From Bacteroides sp. CAG:927 (GTDB lineage: Bacteria; Bacteroidota; Bacteroidia; Bacteroidales; Muribaculaceae), in NCBI GenBank assembly GCA_000431155.1, contig HF985660.1:1-49489 (forward strand): a stretch of 49,489 bases of DNA. The letters run 5' to 3'. The position numbers and the translations under genes were made by a program. How positions within the stretch are numbered: position 1 is the stretch's first letter; each line of letters starts with the position of its first letter. Positions 8,321-16,828 of the stretch are shown here, piece after piece. Under the pieces are notes generated by a model. It was given only the letters and a program-made list of their open reading frames with translations. It ran no database searches and had not been told where the DNA came from.

Positions 8321-8410
8321 ATGGGCATACAAAGAACAATTTCATGCATCGTGAAAAGTATTTTACTACCGCATAGTGGAGAAAAAGCCGTGACGAATGG
8401 CTCAACATGA
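8321..8410 (+). CDS. Possible 29-aa ORF or gene stub
   Basis: A plus-strand ATG at 8321 opens a 29-codon frame (begins MGIQRTISCIVKS). It lies about 18 bp after a consensus -7 box, TATCTTTG (8295-8302). No family is recognised. It may be the 5' stub of a decayed gene. Apart from this, the gap 8084-8542 shows only the M50 promoter and a weak hairpin near 8495-8520. Confidence 0.2.
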   Translation: MGIQRTISCIVKSILLPHSGEKAVTNGST

Positions 8411-8542
8411 AAAGCAACAATTAAAAAGGTATTAGCCAAGTCGTAATATGGCAGGGGGAGACTTCATCACAAGGTCGCGCCGTTGATTTCGTTAAAAATT
8501 TCGGCCGTTTCAGGCGACCATAACTGAATTTAGTGATATGTT

Positions 8543-9229
8543 TTATAAAATATCTTCTATTTGAATATTTTTTTGTATAAACGCACTGTATTTCATCAAT
8601 AAATCATTAAGTTCGTTTATTATCTCTTTTGTTTCCGAAATTTGGCATTTGATAAATTGGTTGTTTAGTTTAATTTTTTTGATGCAAGTATCAGGAAAAA
8701 CACTATATTTTAGATAATCATATCTATGTGATAATATATCTATTTGGGGCATATTCAAAATCATTACATTAATCTCAGGTTCATCAGAGAGCTCCATCTG
8801 TTTCTTTATTGCTTTCGCATTCTCTGACAATTGTTCAAGAGCACTCTTCAAAAAACGTATATGTTGAAATTTTGCGCCAATAAAGTTTCTTATAGCCCTA
8901 TATAATTCGGGGTCTTGAGCATGCATCAGATTTTGAATGGTATTATTAGATAACTCACAGCCAATTGTGTCAAAAATTTTGATTATGAGATGTTCAATTT
9001 TAGGGATCTCATCTAATGCAAACCTAAAATAATAGACAGTGTTGAACCTGTTTGTATGCTCCAACCAGTTCAAAAAAAGTTCATTACTGTCTTGTATTGA
9101 TTTTAGAAGATAATATATTGTCATATATAGGCGTTTTAATTCCTTGCACCTGCTTTTAGTTAAGGAATCATTAACGCCCAAGATTAAATCTATTATATCC
9201 TTTAAGGATTTGTGTGAAAAATTCATCAT
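8543..9229 (-). CDS. Hypothetical helical protein, last gene of the 19-gene run
   Basis: 228 aa. No signal peptide or membrane span is evident. It appears largely alpha-helical and rich in Ile, Leu, Lys and Asn, with AT-rich codons. I do not recognise any domain. It starts 3 bp after the tatC stop, so it is almost certainly cotranscribed with the Tat and radical SAM genes and may be a cytoplasmic accessory factor of that module (inference). The first two codons are both ATG (9229 or 9226). Confidence 0.65.
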   Translation of the reverse strand: MMNFSHKSLKDIIDLILGVNDSLTKSRCKELKRLYMTIYYLLKSIQDSNELFLNWLEHTNRFNTVYYFRFALDEIPKIEHLIIKIFDTIGCELSNNTIQNLMHAQDPELYRAIRNFIGAKFQHIRFLKSALEQLSENAKAIKKQMELSDEPEINVMILNMPQIDILSHRYDYLKYSVFPDTCIKKIKLNNQFIKCQISETKEIINELNDLLMKYSAFIQKNIQIEDIL

Positions 9230-9232
9230 AAT

Positions 9233-10006
9233 TCATCGTTTTAATATCCAAACAGAAAATTCATATAATCCGTAAATAGGCAATGTTATCATTATTAATG
9301 TCATTATATCTGGAGGAGTTATGATAGCAGCAATTAGCATTATTATGATTAGAGCGTGTTTGCGATATTTTGACATCATAGGAGCGTTTAAGATACCCAG
9401 TTTAGCAAGGATAAATGTTATTACGGGCAATTGGAACACAACACCCAGCAGAAGTGTCAGAGATACAAATGTTGAAATGTAGCTGTCCAAAGTAATCATT
9501 GTATGGACTTTGTCTGCGACGCTATATGTTCCCAAAAATCTGAATGAAATCGGGAACAGAATATAATAACTCATCAATACTCCAATCATGAAAAGTGAAT
9601 ACACACTTATCATTATCTTCGTAGAGTATCTACGTTCATTCTCCAATAAAGCAGGTGTTATAAATCGGAACAATTCGTACATTATGAATGGAGATGCGCA
9701 CAATAATCCAAGATATATTGAGGTTGTCAGATGCGTAACAAATTGACTTGATAGGTCAGTCGCAATAAGTTGAACATTGAATGGTTGAAACACAAATGAC
9801 CTATCAATTCTTTGCATCAGATGCTCTACAATACTATAAGTTATGAAAGATGAATCACTGGGCGCTAATAGAATTTCAAAAGTCTGCGCTTTGAAACAAA
9901 AGACAATACATGAAAAGGCTAATGTCACTCCAAGAATACGGAATAACATTTGTCGGAGAACCTCAAGGTGTCCTCCAAAAGATAGTGAGCCGTCGCTCGA
10001 TGCCAC
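9233..10006 (-). CDS. tatC: Twin-arginine translocase subunit TatC
   Basis: 257 aa with about six membrane spans. Family landmarks: an N-terminal FGGHLEVLRQMLFR (the HLxELR region), SPFIMYELFRFITPAL in the first periplasmic/second span region, and TPPDIMTL near the penultimate span (the [S/T]PPD motif). TatC binds twin-arginine signal peptides and, with TatA, exports folded proteins across the inner membrane. It overlaps the tatA stop by one base. Its place beside a Tat-signal RiPP precursor suggests a dedicated transporter. Confidence 0.93.
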   Translation of the reverse strand: MASSDGSLSFGGHLEVLRQMLFRILGVTLAFSCIVFCFKAQTFEILLAPSDSSFITYSIVEHLMQRIDRSFVFQPFNVQLIATDLSSQFVTHLTTSIYLGLLCASPFIMYELFRFITPALLENERRYSTKIMISVYSLFMIGVLMSYYILFPISFRFLGTYSVADKVHTMITLDSYISTFVSLTLLLGVVFQLPVITFILAKLGILNAPMMSKYRKHALIIIMLIAAIITPPDIMTLIMITLPIYGLYEFSVWILKR

Positions 10007-10206
10007 TATTCTTCTTTATTTTCTTGTTTTGCTTCTGTTGTTGTGTCTTCGGTTATATTTGAAACTTCTTTTACGCCCTCTTTGAATTCTCGAACCCCTT
10101 TCCCTAAACCTCTCATTAACTCTGGTAGTTTCTTTCCTCCGAATAACAAGAGAGCGAGGGCCGCAATTAAAAGCAGCTCTGTCGTTCCGATAAATGCCAA
10201 TATCAT
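10006..10206 (-). CDS. tatA: Twin-arginine translocase subunit TatA/TatE
   Basis: 66 aa. An N-terminal span (LAFIGTTELLLIAALALLLF) is followed by the conserved FGGKKLPELMRGLGKGVREF amphipathic helix and a charged tail. TatA forms the pore-like assembly used with TatC. No separate TatB is seen nearby, as in minimal TatAC systems. It follows the small CXXX-system gene by 5 bp. Confidence 0.93.
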   Translation of the reverse strand: MILAFIGTTELLLIAALALLLFGGKKLPELMRGLGKGVREFKEGVKEVSNITEDTTTEAKQENKEE

Positions 10207-10211
10207 AATTT

Positions 10212-10486
10212 CTATTTTATTACGAGAATGATCTCATTTGTTTGGAAGTTTATTTCCCAGCTCCCATTCTCGGCACTTTCCCATTGGTATTTAGTGGACA
10301 TTTCATCCCACCAATTCTGGAATTTTGTACCTGTCTCTCCGAGGTCTTTTACAAGACGCTCATATAGTTCAACATTGTCTTTTGTGAGAATTTTCGCAAG
10401 TTCATTGAGGCCGTTCCGACGCTCAAAGAGTCCTTGAATTGCGTTTTTTCTTCTTCGGTTACGCTACCGACTACCTTTCTATTCAT
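10212..10486 (-). pseudogene. Small CXXX-repeat-peptide modification protein, broken by a one-base frameshift
   Basis: Too short for usual ORF cut-offs. ATG at 10486, stop at 10212. The frame opens MNRKVVGSVTEEEK and breaks in an A6 run (T6 at 10444-10449, plus strand). With one more A it continues as NAIQGLFERRNGLNEL to WEINFQTNEIILVIK, 91 aa in total. It lies 3 bp after the SPASM-protein stop and just before tatA. It resembles the small 'CXXX repeat peptide modification system' proteins annotated beside such maturases (from memory, not verified). The frameshift may be an assembly error. Confidence 0.6.
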
Positions 10487-10489
10487 ATT

Positions 10490-11416
10490 TTATCTTTTTA
10501 TTTCATCAAACGGATCCAAATATGCAATCTCCGGTATTGTCATATCTGTTTTTATTTTGCCTGACTGTATCAAGCGTTCCAAAAGAGCACGAGATGCATT
10601 TCTCTCTAAATGTGCTACTACACATTGTTCGTGACCGGGTGTATTCACTTCGCCGGTGGTTTTCTTATTAAGCCACACACATCGTTTGCATTGAAAGGCA
10701 TCACAAATACGACATATGGGAGAATACTCTAATTTGTATAGTTGTTCATTGGGAATATCCAATCCATTAACCGGATTTCCGACGCATTTTTCTTCACAAT
10801 AATAAGAAGCCGGACAAATATAGAAATTGCCATCCGGAGCAAGTGTGATACTTTCAACTCCAGCATTACAATTATTCATTGAAGACAAAACGAGCCTATC
10901 ACTCAATAAATTTATATTAACCTGTTTGTTTGATACTATTTTCTTTTCGACTATTGAAGACAGTTCTGTCAAAACCTTTTTGTATGACTCAAAATCCGTA
11001 TCATTAAAAGTATCAATATCCGTGATAACTATGTTCAATGATGTTTGTTTTTCAAAAGCCTCTTTCACACCCACTATATTATTGAACAATTCATTTTTAG
11101 TGATACGGAGAATGGCGTGAGTAAATACCGATGTCTTTAAGGTCGACAAAGAGTGGACCCCATCAAATATCGAAACATCTGCCTTCATATGGTCATGTGC
11201 AATATCAATATGATCGATTGAATCAATCACATCAAGATAGTCTTTCGGAAGTTCATAATCGGGATATACGAACTGTACCATAAGGTTTTCTTTCAAAGCC
11301 CATACAACCCCACCTTTTAACACTTCTAATGGAATTAGGCTTTTCTGATGTTTGTTGGGATAATGGCAGAAAGAAGCCGATGTATCATCTAATTGAATTA
11401 TTAGATATTTCAACAT
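10490..11416 (-). CDS. SPASM-domain partner protein of the CXXX-repeat peptide maturation system
   Basis: 308 aa. The C-terminal third has a Cys-rich SPASM-like domain: CNAGVESITLAPDGNFYICP, then YYCEEKC, ICRICDAFQCKRC and the final EQCV. The N-terminal part lacks the CxxxCxxC cluster motif of radical SAM enzymes, so it probably cannot start the radical reaction itself and may bind auxiliary clusters or the substrate. It overlaps the radical SAM gene by 7 bp, pointing to a stoichiometric partner. It matches the gene type often named 'CXXX repeat peptide maturase' (from memory). Confidence 0.75.
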   Translation of the reverse strand: MLKYLIIQLDDTSASFCHYPNKHQKSLIPLEVLKGGVVWALKENLMVQFVYPDYELPKDYLDVIDSIDHIDIAHDHMKADVSIFDGVHSLSTLKTSVFTHAILRITKNELFNNIVGVKEAFEKQTSLNIVITDIDTFNDTDFESYKKVLTELSSIVEKKIVSNKQVNINLLSDRLVLSSMNNCNAGVESITLAPDGNFYICPASYYCEEKCVGNPVNGLDIPNEQLYKLEYSPICRICDAFQCKRCVWLNKKTTGEVNTPGHEQCVVAHLERNASRALLERLIQSGKIKTDMTIPEIAYLDPFDEIKR

Positions 11417-12630
11417 AGCTCTATTGTCTGTTGGGGTTTATTACGTTCAAATTCCTCTCGACGGCCTTCAAGTTCAAGCATTCTGAACAACTTATTCCAA
11501 TAATAATTATTGGCTCTTACTCTTGCTTTATGCATTTTACATATAGCCGTGGAGCGTTGGTAAATAGTCGGAGTGTCGGCGGCATCATAGTTTTCCCCTT
11601 GACACCAAGCACAACCACTGGCAATCTCGCAATCAATACATTTCTGCGGAGATTGAGTGGTACGATCAAGAGAAAGAAATGGCCGTAGCAAATTCGTATT
11701 TATACCATCATGGATATTGCCAATAATAATTGGTTTTTTACTTCTTAGGGAGTAGGCGGCGAATCTTGTGCATGGATAAAAATTTCCTGAAGCATCAATG
11801 GAAAGCATTTTGCCCGCACCACACCAATTACTATTATCTCTTATGTCAATGGGTTTACCGATATGCTCTGAGAAAAAGGAGCAAGTATTTTTCTCAAACA
11901 GACGCCGTTCGATAATATCATCAGCCAACAAAATGAGCTGCTCCTCGAACTTCAAATCATCGCCATCGTGCCATACATTTTCAAAAACGCAGTTAATATT
12001 AACCTCATGTATTCCGAGAGCGAATAAATGAAGTACACTCTCCCGAATGTATGGTATATCAGGAGAACTTATCGTAACCTTTGTCGCGGCTCCGGGAAAC
12101 TGACTAAGCCATAAAGGTATATTACGGACAACATCATCATACGAGCCTCTTTCTGTATGGGAAGAATTCTTCCAAATACGATTTAGGTCATGCTTTCGGC
12201 GCGTCCCATCTATCGTTATGCCAATGGAAAGATGCTTTTTATTCTTTTCAATAAAGTCCTGTACTTGCTTACTATCATAGTTTATTCCATTGGTCGAAAA
12301 ATTAAACCTATATGAATCAAACCATCTGTGCCCACGAAGGAACAATTCAGATTTTATGTAATCACATATTTTGTCAATAAGCTCAATTTCAAGAAAAGGC
12401 TCTCCACCTATAAAGTCCCACACTACAGAATCCTCAGGGAATAAATCTGGATTCCCTATTATATAGTCAATGGCAGCCTTTGCTACCTCCCACGACATAC
12501 GTTCCTTCTCGTTTTTGCCGACAAGGTAACAATATTTACACGCAAGCTGACAATCTTTTGTTACAATAAAGGTTATGCTTTTCGTAACATTAGATTGCCA
12601 ACTTTTGAACTCAGATTTTATCTCTGCCAT
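11410..12630 (-). CDS. Radical SAM/SPASM peptide maturase for the CXXX-repeat target
   Basis: 406 aa. The radical SAM motif CQLACKYCYL (CxxxCxxC) is near residue 27, followed by the GGEP-type IGGEPFLEIEL. The C-terminal SPASM domain has CGAGKMLSIDASGNFYPCTRF and CIDCEIASGCAWCQG for auxiliary iron-sulfur clusters. Such enzymes install cross-links on ribosomally made peptides. The substrate is almost surely the Cys-rich peptide encoded just upstream (12634-13263; 3-bp gap). The type of cross-link (thioether or other) cannot be read from sequence. Confidence 0.9.
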   Translation of the reverse strand: MAEIKSEFKSWQSNVTKSITFIVTKDCQLACKYCYLVGKNEKERMSWEVAKAAIDYIIGNPDLFPEDSVVWDFIGGEPFLEIELIDKICDYIKSELFLRGHRWFDSYRFNFSTNGINYDSKQVQDFIEKNKKHLSIGITIDGTRRKHDLNRIWKNSSHTERGSYDDVVRNIPLWLSQFPGAATKVTISSPDIPYIRESVLHLFALGIHEVNINCVFENVWHDGDDLKFEEQLILLADDIIERRLFEKNTCSFFSEHIGKPIDIRDNSNWCGAGKMLSIDASGNFYPCTRFAAYSLRSKKPIIIGNIHDGINTNLLRPFLSLDRTTQSPQKCIDCEIASGCAWCQGENYDAADTPTIYQRSTAICKMHKARVRANNYYWNKLFRMLELEGRREEFERNKPQQTIELC

Positions 12631-12633
12631 AGA

Positions 12634-13263
12634 TTACTTTGTGCGGTATTCACAGGTAATATTGCATGTGTAGAAGCAAGTGCCTTTACAAGTGTTTTCG
12701 CATGACCCTTGACAACTGCCATGACAGAAACCTCGATCACAGACATTGGCACAAACTCCGCTGCAAGAGGAACCGCCACATTCTCCGGTACACGATGAAG
12801 AACAACTCCTTTCACATCCACCTTTGCAAGTAGAGGAGCATCCTGAACTACATCCACTACCGCACGAGCCGGAACAGCCGGAGCTGCATCCGCTTCCACA
12901 GGAACCTGAACAGCCGCCGGAACAGCCGGATCCGCAGGAACCGGAACAACTACTTCCACAAGAGCTGGAACAGCTACTACCACATGAGCCTGAGCAACCA
13001 GATGAACAACTTGAAGAACATCCGGAACACCCCGAAGAAGTAGATGACCCATAGCACGAGGAGTAGCATGAACTGCTACAAGAAGAGCCTGTACATCCAG
13101 AGGAGCCTCCATTTAAGGCCCGTTCAAGTTCCTCATTGTCATCATCACATGATGCAAGCAGTCCGGGCATTACACCAACTGCAAGAATCGGTAATACTCG
13201 CTTTGCCGCTTTTTTGAAGAAATCTCTACGAGAGAGAAGTTCATCTTTTTTATCTTTTTTCAT
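12634..13263 (-). CDS. CXXX-repeat radical SAM target peptide with a Tat lipoprotein signal
   Basis: 209 aa. The N-terminus carries a twin-arginine motif (SRRDFFKK, residues 11-18), a hydrophobic core and a lipobox LLASC with Cys39. The mature part begins CDDDNEE, an acidic patch like the surface-export signal of Bacteroidetes lipoproteins. From residue 57 to 204 it is Gly/Ser/Cys repeats with 36 cysteines. Between residues 82 and 162 a Cys falls at every fourth position (21 in unbroken register). The last ~50 residues keep the spacing with more varied residues. Predicted fate: modified by the radical SAM enzyme, then exported folded by TatAC as a lipoprotein. It overlaps the upstream SH3b gene by 4 bp. 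Confidence 0.88.
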   Translation of the reverse strand: MKKDKKDELLSRRDFFKKAAKRVLPILAVGVMPGLLASCDDDNEELERALNGGSSGCTGSSCSSSCYSSCYGSSTSSGCSGCSSSCSSGCSGSCGSSCSSSCGSSCSGSCGSGCSGGCSGSCGSGCSSGCSGSCGSGCSSGCSSTCKGGCERSCSSSCTGECGGSSCSGVCANVCDRGFCHGSCQGSCENTCKGTCFYTCNITCEYRTK

Positions 13264-14183
13264 CTCTTGTGTCCGAATTTAGCAAATTTATAGGAAATGG
13301 TGCCTAACACTGCAATGTTATTAAGAGTCTGACCACAAGAGGATGACACCTCCGTAAAGTCATACTCTACATTGCATCCAATGGCAAATTGCTTCCACTC
13401 TATTTGAAAGCCGCCACCAATTCCGACCTGAAAATCAGAACTCCATCTGTCGTCAAAATCATTTAGAGCAAAGCCTAAGGTCGGACCGGCTTTAACAACC
13501 ACATTAATCGGGTCTATCGGTATGCGATATCCAAAGGGATAAATCCGTGCGTGGATGTAATTCATCCCATAATTCGCAGCCCCTTTCTTATCGTATCCCA
13601 GAGCAAGTTCTGAATACCAATTAGCAGGAATAAAACTTACTTTGTTCTCAAAATATAATTGACCGACAATATCTGCGGAGTAAGACATCGTTCCATTTAC
13701 TGATCCATCACTCCAGATATAATTAGAATATCCGAAACCACCCTGTATGGCGAGGTAGAGATTGATATTATCACTGAGACTATGCCCAATGGACAAAGGT
13801 GTTTCTACTTCATAATCCCCGGCCGATTTTATTTCACGGAATCGTTCATTTACCGGTTCTGATGTGATGACCGTTTTTTCTTCTTTTGGCTTTTCTTTCG
13901 TTGGCTCAGGTTTTGGTGGTTCTGGTTTAGGAAGCGGAGAAATATATTTCTCACTAACATAGCCAACTTTACCATTGTACTTAACCTTTGCCCAGCCTTT
14001 ACTGATAGAAATAACCTCTATTTGCTGTCCACTGTTAAATGTCCCTAAAACAGTGGCAGAGGTTGACGGCGATTTCCTGACATTTAGCCGGGACGAAGAT
14101 GTTACCTTATAGTTGTTCTCTGCCATTGCAGTAACAACTATAAGTGCCATCATCATTGTTGAAACGATTCTTTTGATGTTCAT
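13260..14183 (-). CDS. Secreted SH3b-domain outer-membrane beta-barrel-like protein
   Basis: 307 aa from the ATG at 14183, where a signal peptide (MNIKRIVSTMMMALIVVTAMA) begins; the ATG eight codons upstream overlaps no better site. Residues ~25-85 form a bacterial SH3 domain (SSRLNVRKSPSTSATVLG, GWAKVKYNGKVGYVS). A Pro/Lys/Glu linker follows, and then a C-terminal region of alternating strands (AGPTLGFALND, FQVGIGGGFQIEW, GTISYKFAKFG) ending in an aromatic-rich strand. This fits an outer-membrane protein whose SH3b part could contact peptidoglycan or a partner protein. Confidence 0.75.
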   Translation of the reverse strand: MNIKRIVSTMMMALIVVTAMAENNYKVTSSSRLNVRKSPSTSATVLGTFNSGQQIEVISISKGWAKVKYNGKVGYVSEKYISPLPKPEPPKPEPTKEKPKEEKTVITSEPVNERFREIKSAGDYEVETPLSIGHSLSDNINLYLAIQGGFGYSNYIWSDGSVNGTMSYSADIVGQLYFENKVSFIPANWYSELALGYDKKGAANYGMNYIHARIYPFGYRIPIDPINVVVKAGPTLGFALNDFDDRWSSDFQVGIGGGFQIEWKQFAIGCNVEYDFTEVSSSCGQTLNNIAVLGTISYKFAKFGHKR

Positions 14184-14207
14184 GATTTCAATTCTTACGG
14201 GAGACAA

Positions 14208-15482
14208 TTACCCAACAGCTTCACCTCCGGATATTTTGAAGATAATGATTTTATTCGTCAGTGGGTCATAGACACCATAGATACCAGACCCTCCGTTCGG
14301 GAGTGAATATTCAAGTTTTGAAATGCCGTTGACGCTTGTTTCAACAGATTTGGGAAGAACGGCGTTCTTGACCATATCCTCGAATGTAAAGCCGTAGTAG
14401 GTATTCTTTCCCTTCTTGTCTTGATATTTTCTGATACGGATAAGTTTAAGTTGCTGTGCTTTTGAGTTATCCATATTAAATTCGGCAGAAATGGATTGGG
14501 GGATACTGGATGGTATCGAAATCTTCAGAGAATCGATATCAACAGTTACTATACCCGAAATTTCTTTGGTGGAAATGAGAGTACCAATATTGCGATTAAT
14601 TGACGCTTCTCCATCAGCAAGTTCGATGTCCGTTACGGGTTTATATGATGGATTTTTTTCTTTACGGTATTCCACAATATCGGCAAGATTTAAGCTCATT
14701 GTAGTACCATTGTCTAACTGAATGAGAAGGTAATCATTTGTAATTTCATCACTTTCGGAATAATTGCGCTCAAAAATAACGCCGCGATGTGAACTGCCGT
14801 TCTTCATCTGGACAATATCAATAAGATCGGATTGTTCGAGCAATGTCTGATTGGGATTTATCTTAAAGCGATTATCTTTCATCACCTCTTCTGTGTTGAA
14901 TACCTCAATCACTCCGTTATCACGAAGCAAACTCATGGTCTCGCCGGGGACTTCCTCAACATACTGTCCTTCATATTCCATTCCGGAAGCCAGTTTATAT
15001 CTACGGTTGATACCTGAAAGAAGAAGCTTGGGGCGTTTCTCTGCCCTCACAACCTCAATGGTATCCCAGCTTAGAGAATATGTGTTTGGCGACAGTTCAA
15101 GGTACCGAACTTTAGCTCCTTTTTCAAGGACACGAACACGATTGATAGCCCCCTTATTGGTGATTATATCACTGAGAAGAAGGGTGCGATTGTTCCCGAC
15201 TCCATCATAGGCATCATTATCTTCGGCCCATTTCTGCCATTCGGGGGACAGCGAAGTAAATTTGACCTCATTGTCAACTATCGACTTTACATCCTTGTTG
15301 GGAAGAAGCACAACAGCTTTTGAGGTTGAAAAAGTGAAGTTCTCACCCGGACGCTGACGAGATATGAATCCGGTCAGTTCGGTGCCATCTTTCAGCACGA
15401 CTGTGAGATTGTCCTGTGCTGAGGCGGTTGCCAGCCCTGCAATCAGTGCAAAGCCGAACAGAAGTGCTTTAATTACTTTCAT
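14208..15482 (-). CDS. Secreted protein of unknown function
   Basis: 424 aa with a clear Sec signal peptide (LLFGFALIAGLATASAQ, cleavage after Ala-Gln region). The mature protein shows repeated short beta segments of the kind 'VVLKDGTELTGFI', 'VQMKNGSSHRGVIF', 'IQLDNGTTMSLNL', each a small strand-turn-strand unit with D/N-G turns, suggesting internal duplication. No enzyme motif is recognised. It overlaps the S41 protease gene by 14 bp and is likely part of the periplasmic/outer-membrane side of the same system. Confidence 0.65.
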   Translation of the reverse strand: MKVIKALLFGFALIAGLATASAQDNLTVVLKDGTELTGFISRQRPGENFTFSTSKAVVLLPNKDVKSIVDNEVKFTSLSPEWQKWAEDNDAYDGVGNNRTLLLSDIITNKGAINRVRVLEKGAKVRYLELSPNTYSLSWDTIEVVRAEKRPKLLLSGINRRYKLASGMEYEGQYVEEVPGETMSLLRDNGVIEVFNTEEVMKDNRFKINPNQTLLEQSDLIDIVQMKNGSSHRGVIFERNYSESDEITNDYLLIQLDNGTTMSLNLADIVEYRKEKNPSYKPVTDIELADGEASINRNIGTLISTKEISGIVTVDIDSLKISIPSSIPQSISAEFNMDNSKAQQLKLIRIRKYQDKKGKNTYYGFTFEDMVKNAVLPKSVETSVNGISKLEYSLPNGGSGIYGVYDPLTNKIIIFKISGGEAVG

Positions 15483-16818
15483 TATAGTGCTTATTATTAA
15501 ACTCAGTTACATATGATGGCTCACCTATCGGGGTGAGAGAATTGTCCATTTCAATATTGGGAGAACGAGTTGCAAGATTAGATTGCAATGCTTCTCCCTT
15601 AATATGAGCTAATGCTATTTTAAGAAGACGCTCATTTTTATCTCCTATTTCCAATTTGCCTGTCAAATATCCGTCTGCGGCATATATATCTGGTTCAATA
15701 CCAGTGTCCGGTGTCGAGTATCCGTCGGCATTGTAATATCTCATAGTTATCGGTTGTATAGCATATCGGAAACGCGCGTCAGAAATAGTCCATGAACCGA
15801 CTCCCTTGCCGACGGTCGTTTCTCCTATTACTGTTACATCCATATATGACCGCAGGCAAATAATCGTTGCCTCACTCGCTGATGCTGTGTGCGATGACGT
15901 TATGACATATAGCCGCTTCAAATTCAATGGTGTTAAAATGACTCCCAATTGTTCTCCAAGAGTTTCTCCCGGCACTTCAAAATAGGAATATGTCCTGCTA
16001 TCACCGGTACTCTGTAAATAATCACGGGATAAAATATTGTTGTAGGAACATTGTTGGAATACCTTATTATATCCAACTGCGGGTACAATACAATTGCTTA
16101 AAAATCTACATGTGCTTACATATCCACCGGGATTATATCTGAGGTCAAGAATAAGCTCTGAAATTTCGTTATTAACAAAATTCTTTAATGGCTCTTCTAA
16201 ATCCTCTTTATCTCCATATTGTAAATAACAAAGATAGCCGATGCTTTTGTTATCTTCATGATATACTGAGTCCAATAAGACTGTGGAAGATTGAAACGGA
16301 TTCTTGACAGAAAGAGATACCCTCTTGTTCGTACTACTAAAACATCCATTTTCAAAAGATATTTTTTCTAATGAAAAAGAATTGCCGTTGTTGTTAGCAA
16401 CACGGACAAAATCACCTCTTTTTATACCATACTCCCTTATTTCAGGTGAGGTTATATATAATATTTCCAGAGCTTTGTTGCCTGTCTTGTCCTGCATTTC
16501 TTGATATGCAAAACCTAAATTTGTGTATTGGTTTTTTCCTGGATCGTAACTGTCGTTAGTTGTAAAATAAGAAAATCTGTCTTTGGCAGATAATAGACTA
16601 TTAAAGAATTCTCTGGGAGCCAGATTATAATCACATCTCATCGAATCAGGCAAATCTTCCCGCCAAAGATATTGGCGGTTCATTTGACCATAGATCCACT
16701 TATTCATTTCAAGATACACGTTATCTTCTGTAGCCGGTCCATCAGGCAAACTGGGTTCATCTGAGGAACAGCCACAAAAGATAAGTGTAGCTATTGCTAT
16801 ATGATAAGAGAATCTCAT
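15469..16818 (-). CDS. S41-family (C-terminal processing type) peptidase, lipoprotein
   Basis: 449 aa. The lipobox is in the first 20 residues (TLIFCGCSSDEP). A PDZ-like middle (IREYGIKRGDFVRVANN) precedes the S41 core: LDLRYNPGGYVST, the Ser region TSSHTASASEATIICL and the Lys region TTVGKGVGSW. These are the Ser-Lys dyad elements of tail-specific proteases. Likely a periplasmic or envelope-anchored protease that trims proteins of this locus (inference). It follows the lipoprotein at 16829-17803 by 10 bp. Confidence 0.88.
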   Translation of the reverse strand: MRFSYHIAIATLIFCGCSSDEPSLPDGPATEDNVYLEMNKWIYGQMNRQYLWREDLPDSMRCDYNLAPREFFNSLLSAKDRFSYFTTNDSYDPGKNQYTNLGFAYQEMQDKTGNKALEILYITSPEIREYGIKRGDFVRVANNNGNSFSLEKISFENGCFSSTNKRVSLSVKNPFQSSTVLLDSVYHEDNKSIGYLCYLQYGDKEDLEEPLKNFVNNEISELILDLRYNPGGYVSTCRFLSNCIVPAVGYNKVFQQCSYNNILSRDYLQSTGDSRTYSYFEVPGETLGEQLGVILTPLNLKRLYVITSSHTASASEATIICLRSYMDVTVIGETTVGKGVGSWTISDARFRYAIQPITMRYYNADGYSTPDTGIEPDIYAADGYLTGKLEIGDKNERLLKIALAHIKGEALQSNLATRSPNIEMDNSLTPIGEPSYVTEFNNKHYNESN

Positions 16819-16828
16819 TAAAAATGGA

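Noticed and set aside
12746..13054. 102-aa Pro/Glu-rich plus-strand frame
   Set aside because: Antisense of the same repeat DNA, an artefact of the CXXX codon pattern.
12618..13112. 164-aa minus-strand frame rich in Val/Ala/Pro
   Set aside because: Shifted reading of the CXXX-repeat gene; the repetitive DNA keeps several frames open. The Tat-signal frame is the real one.
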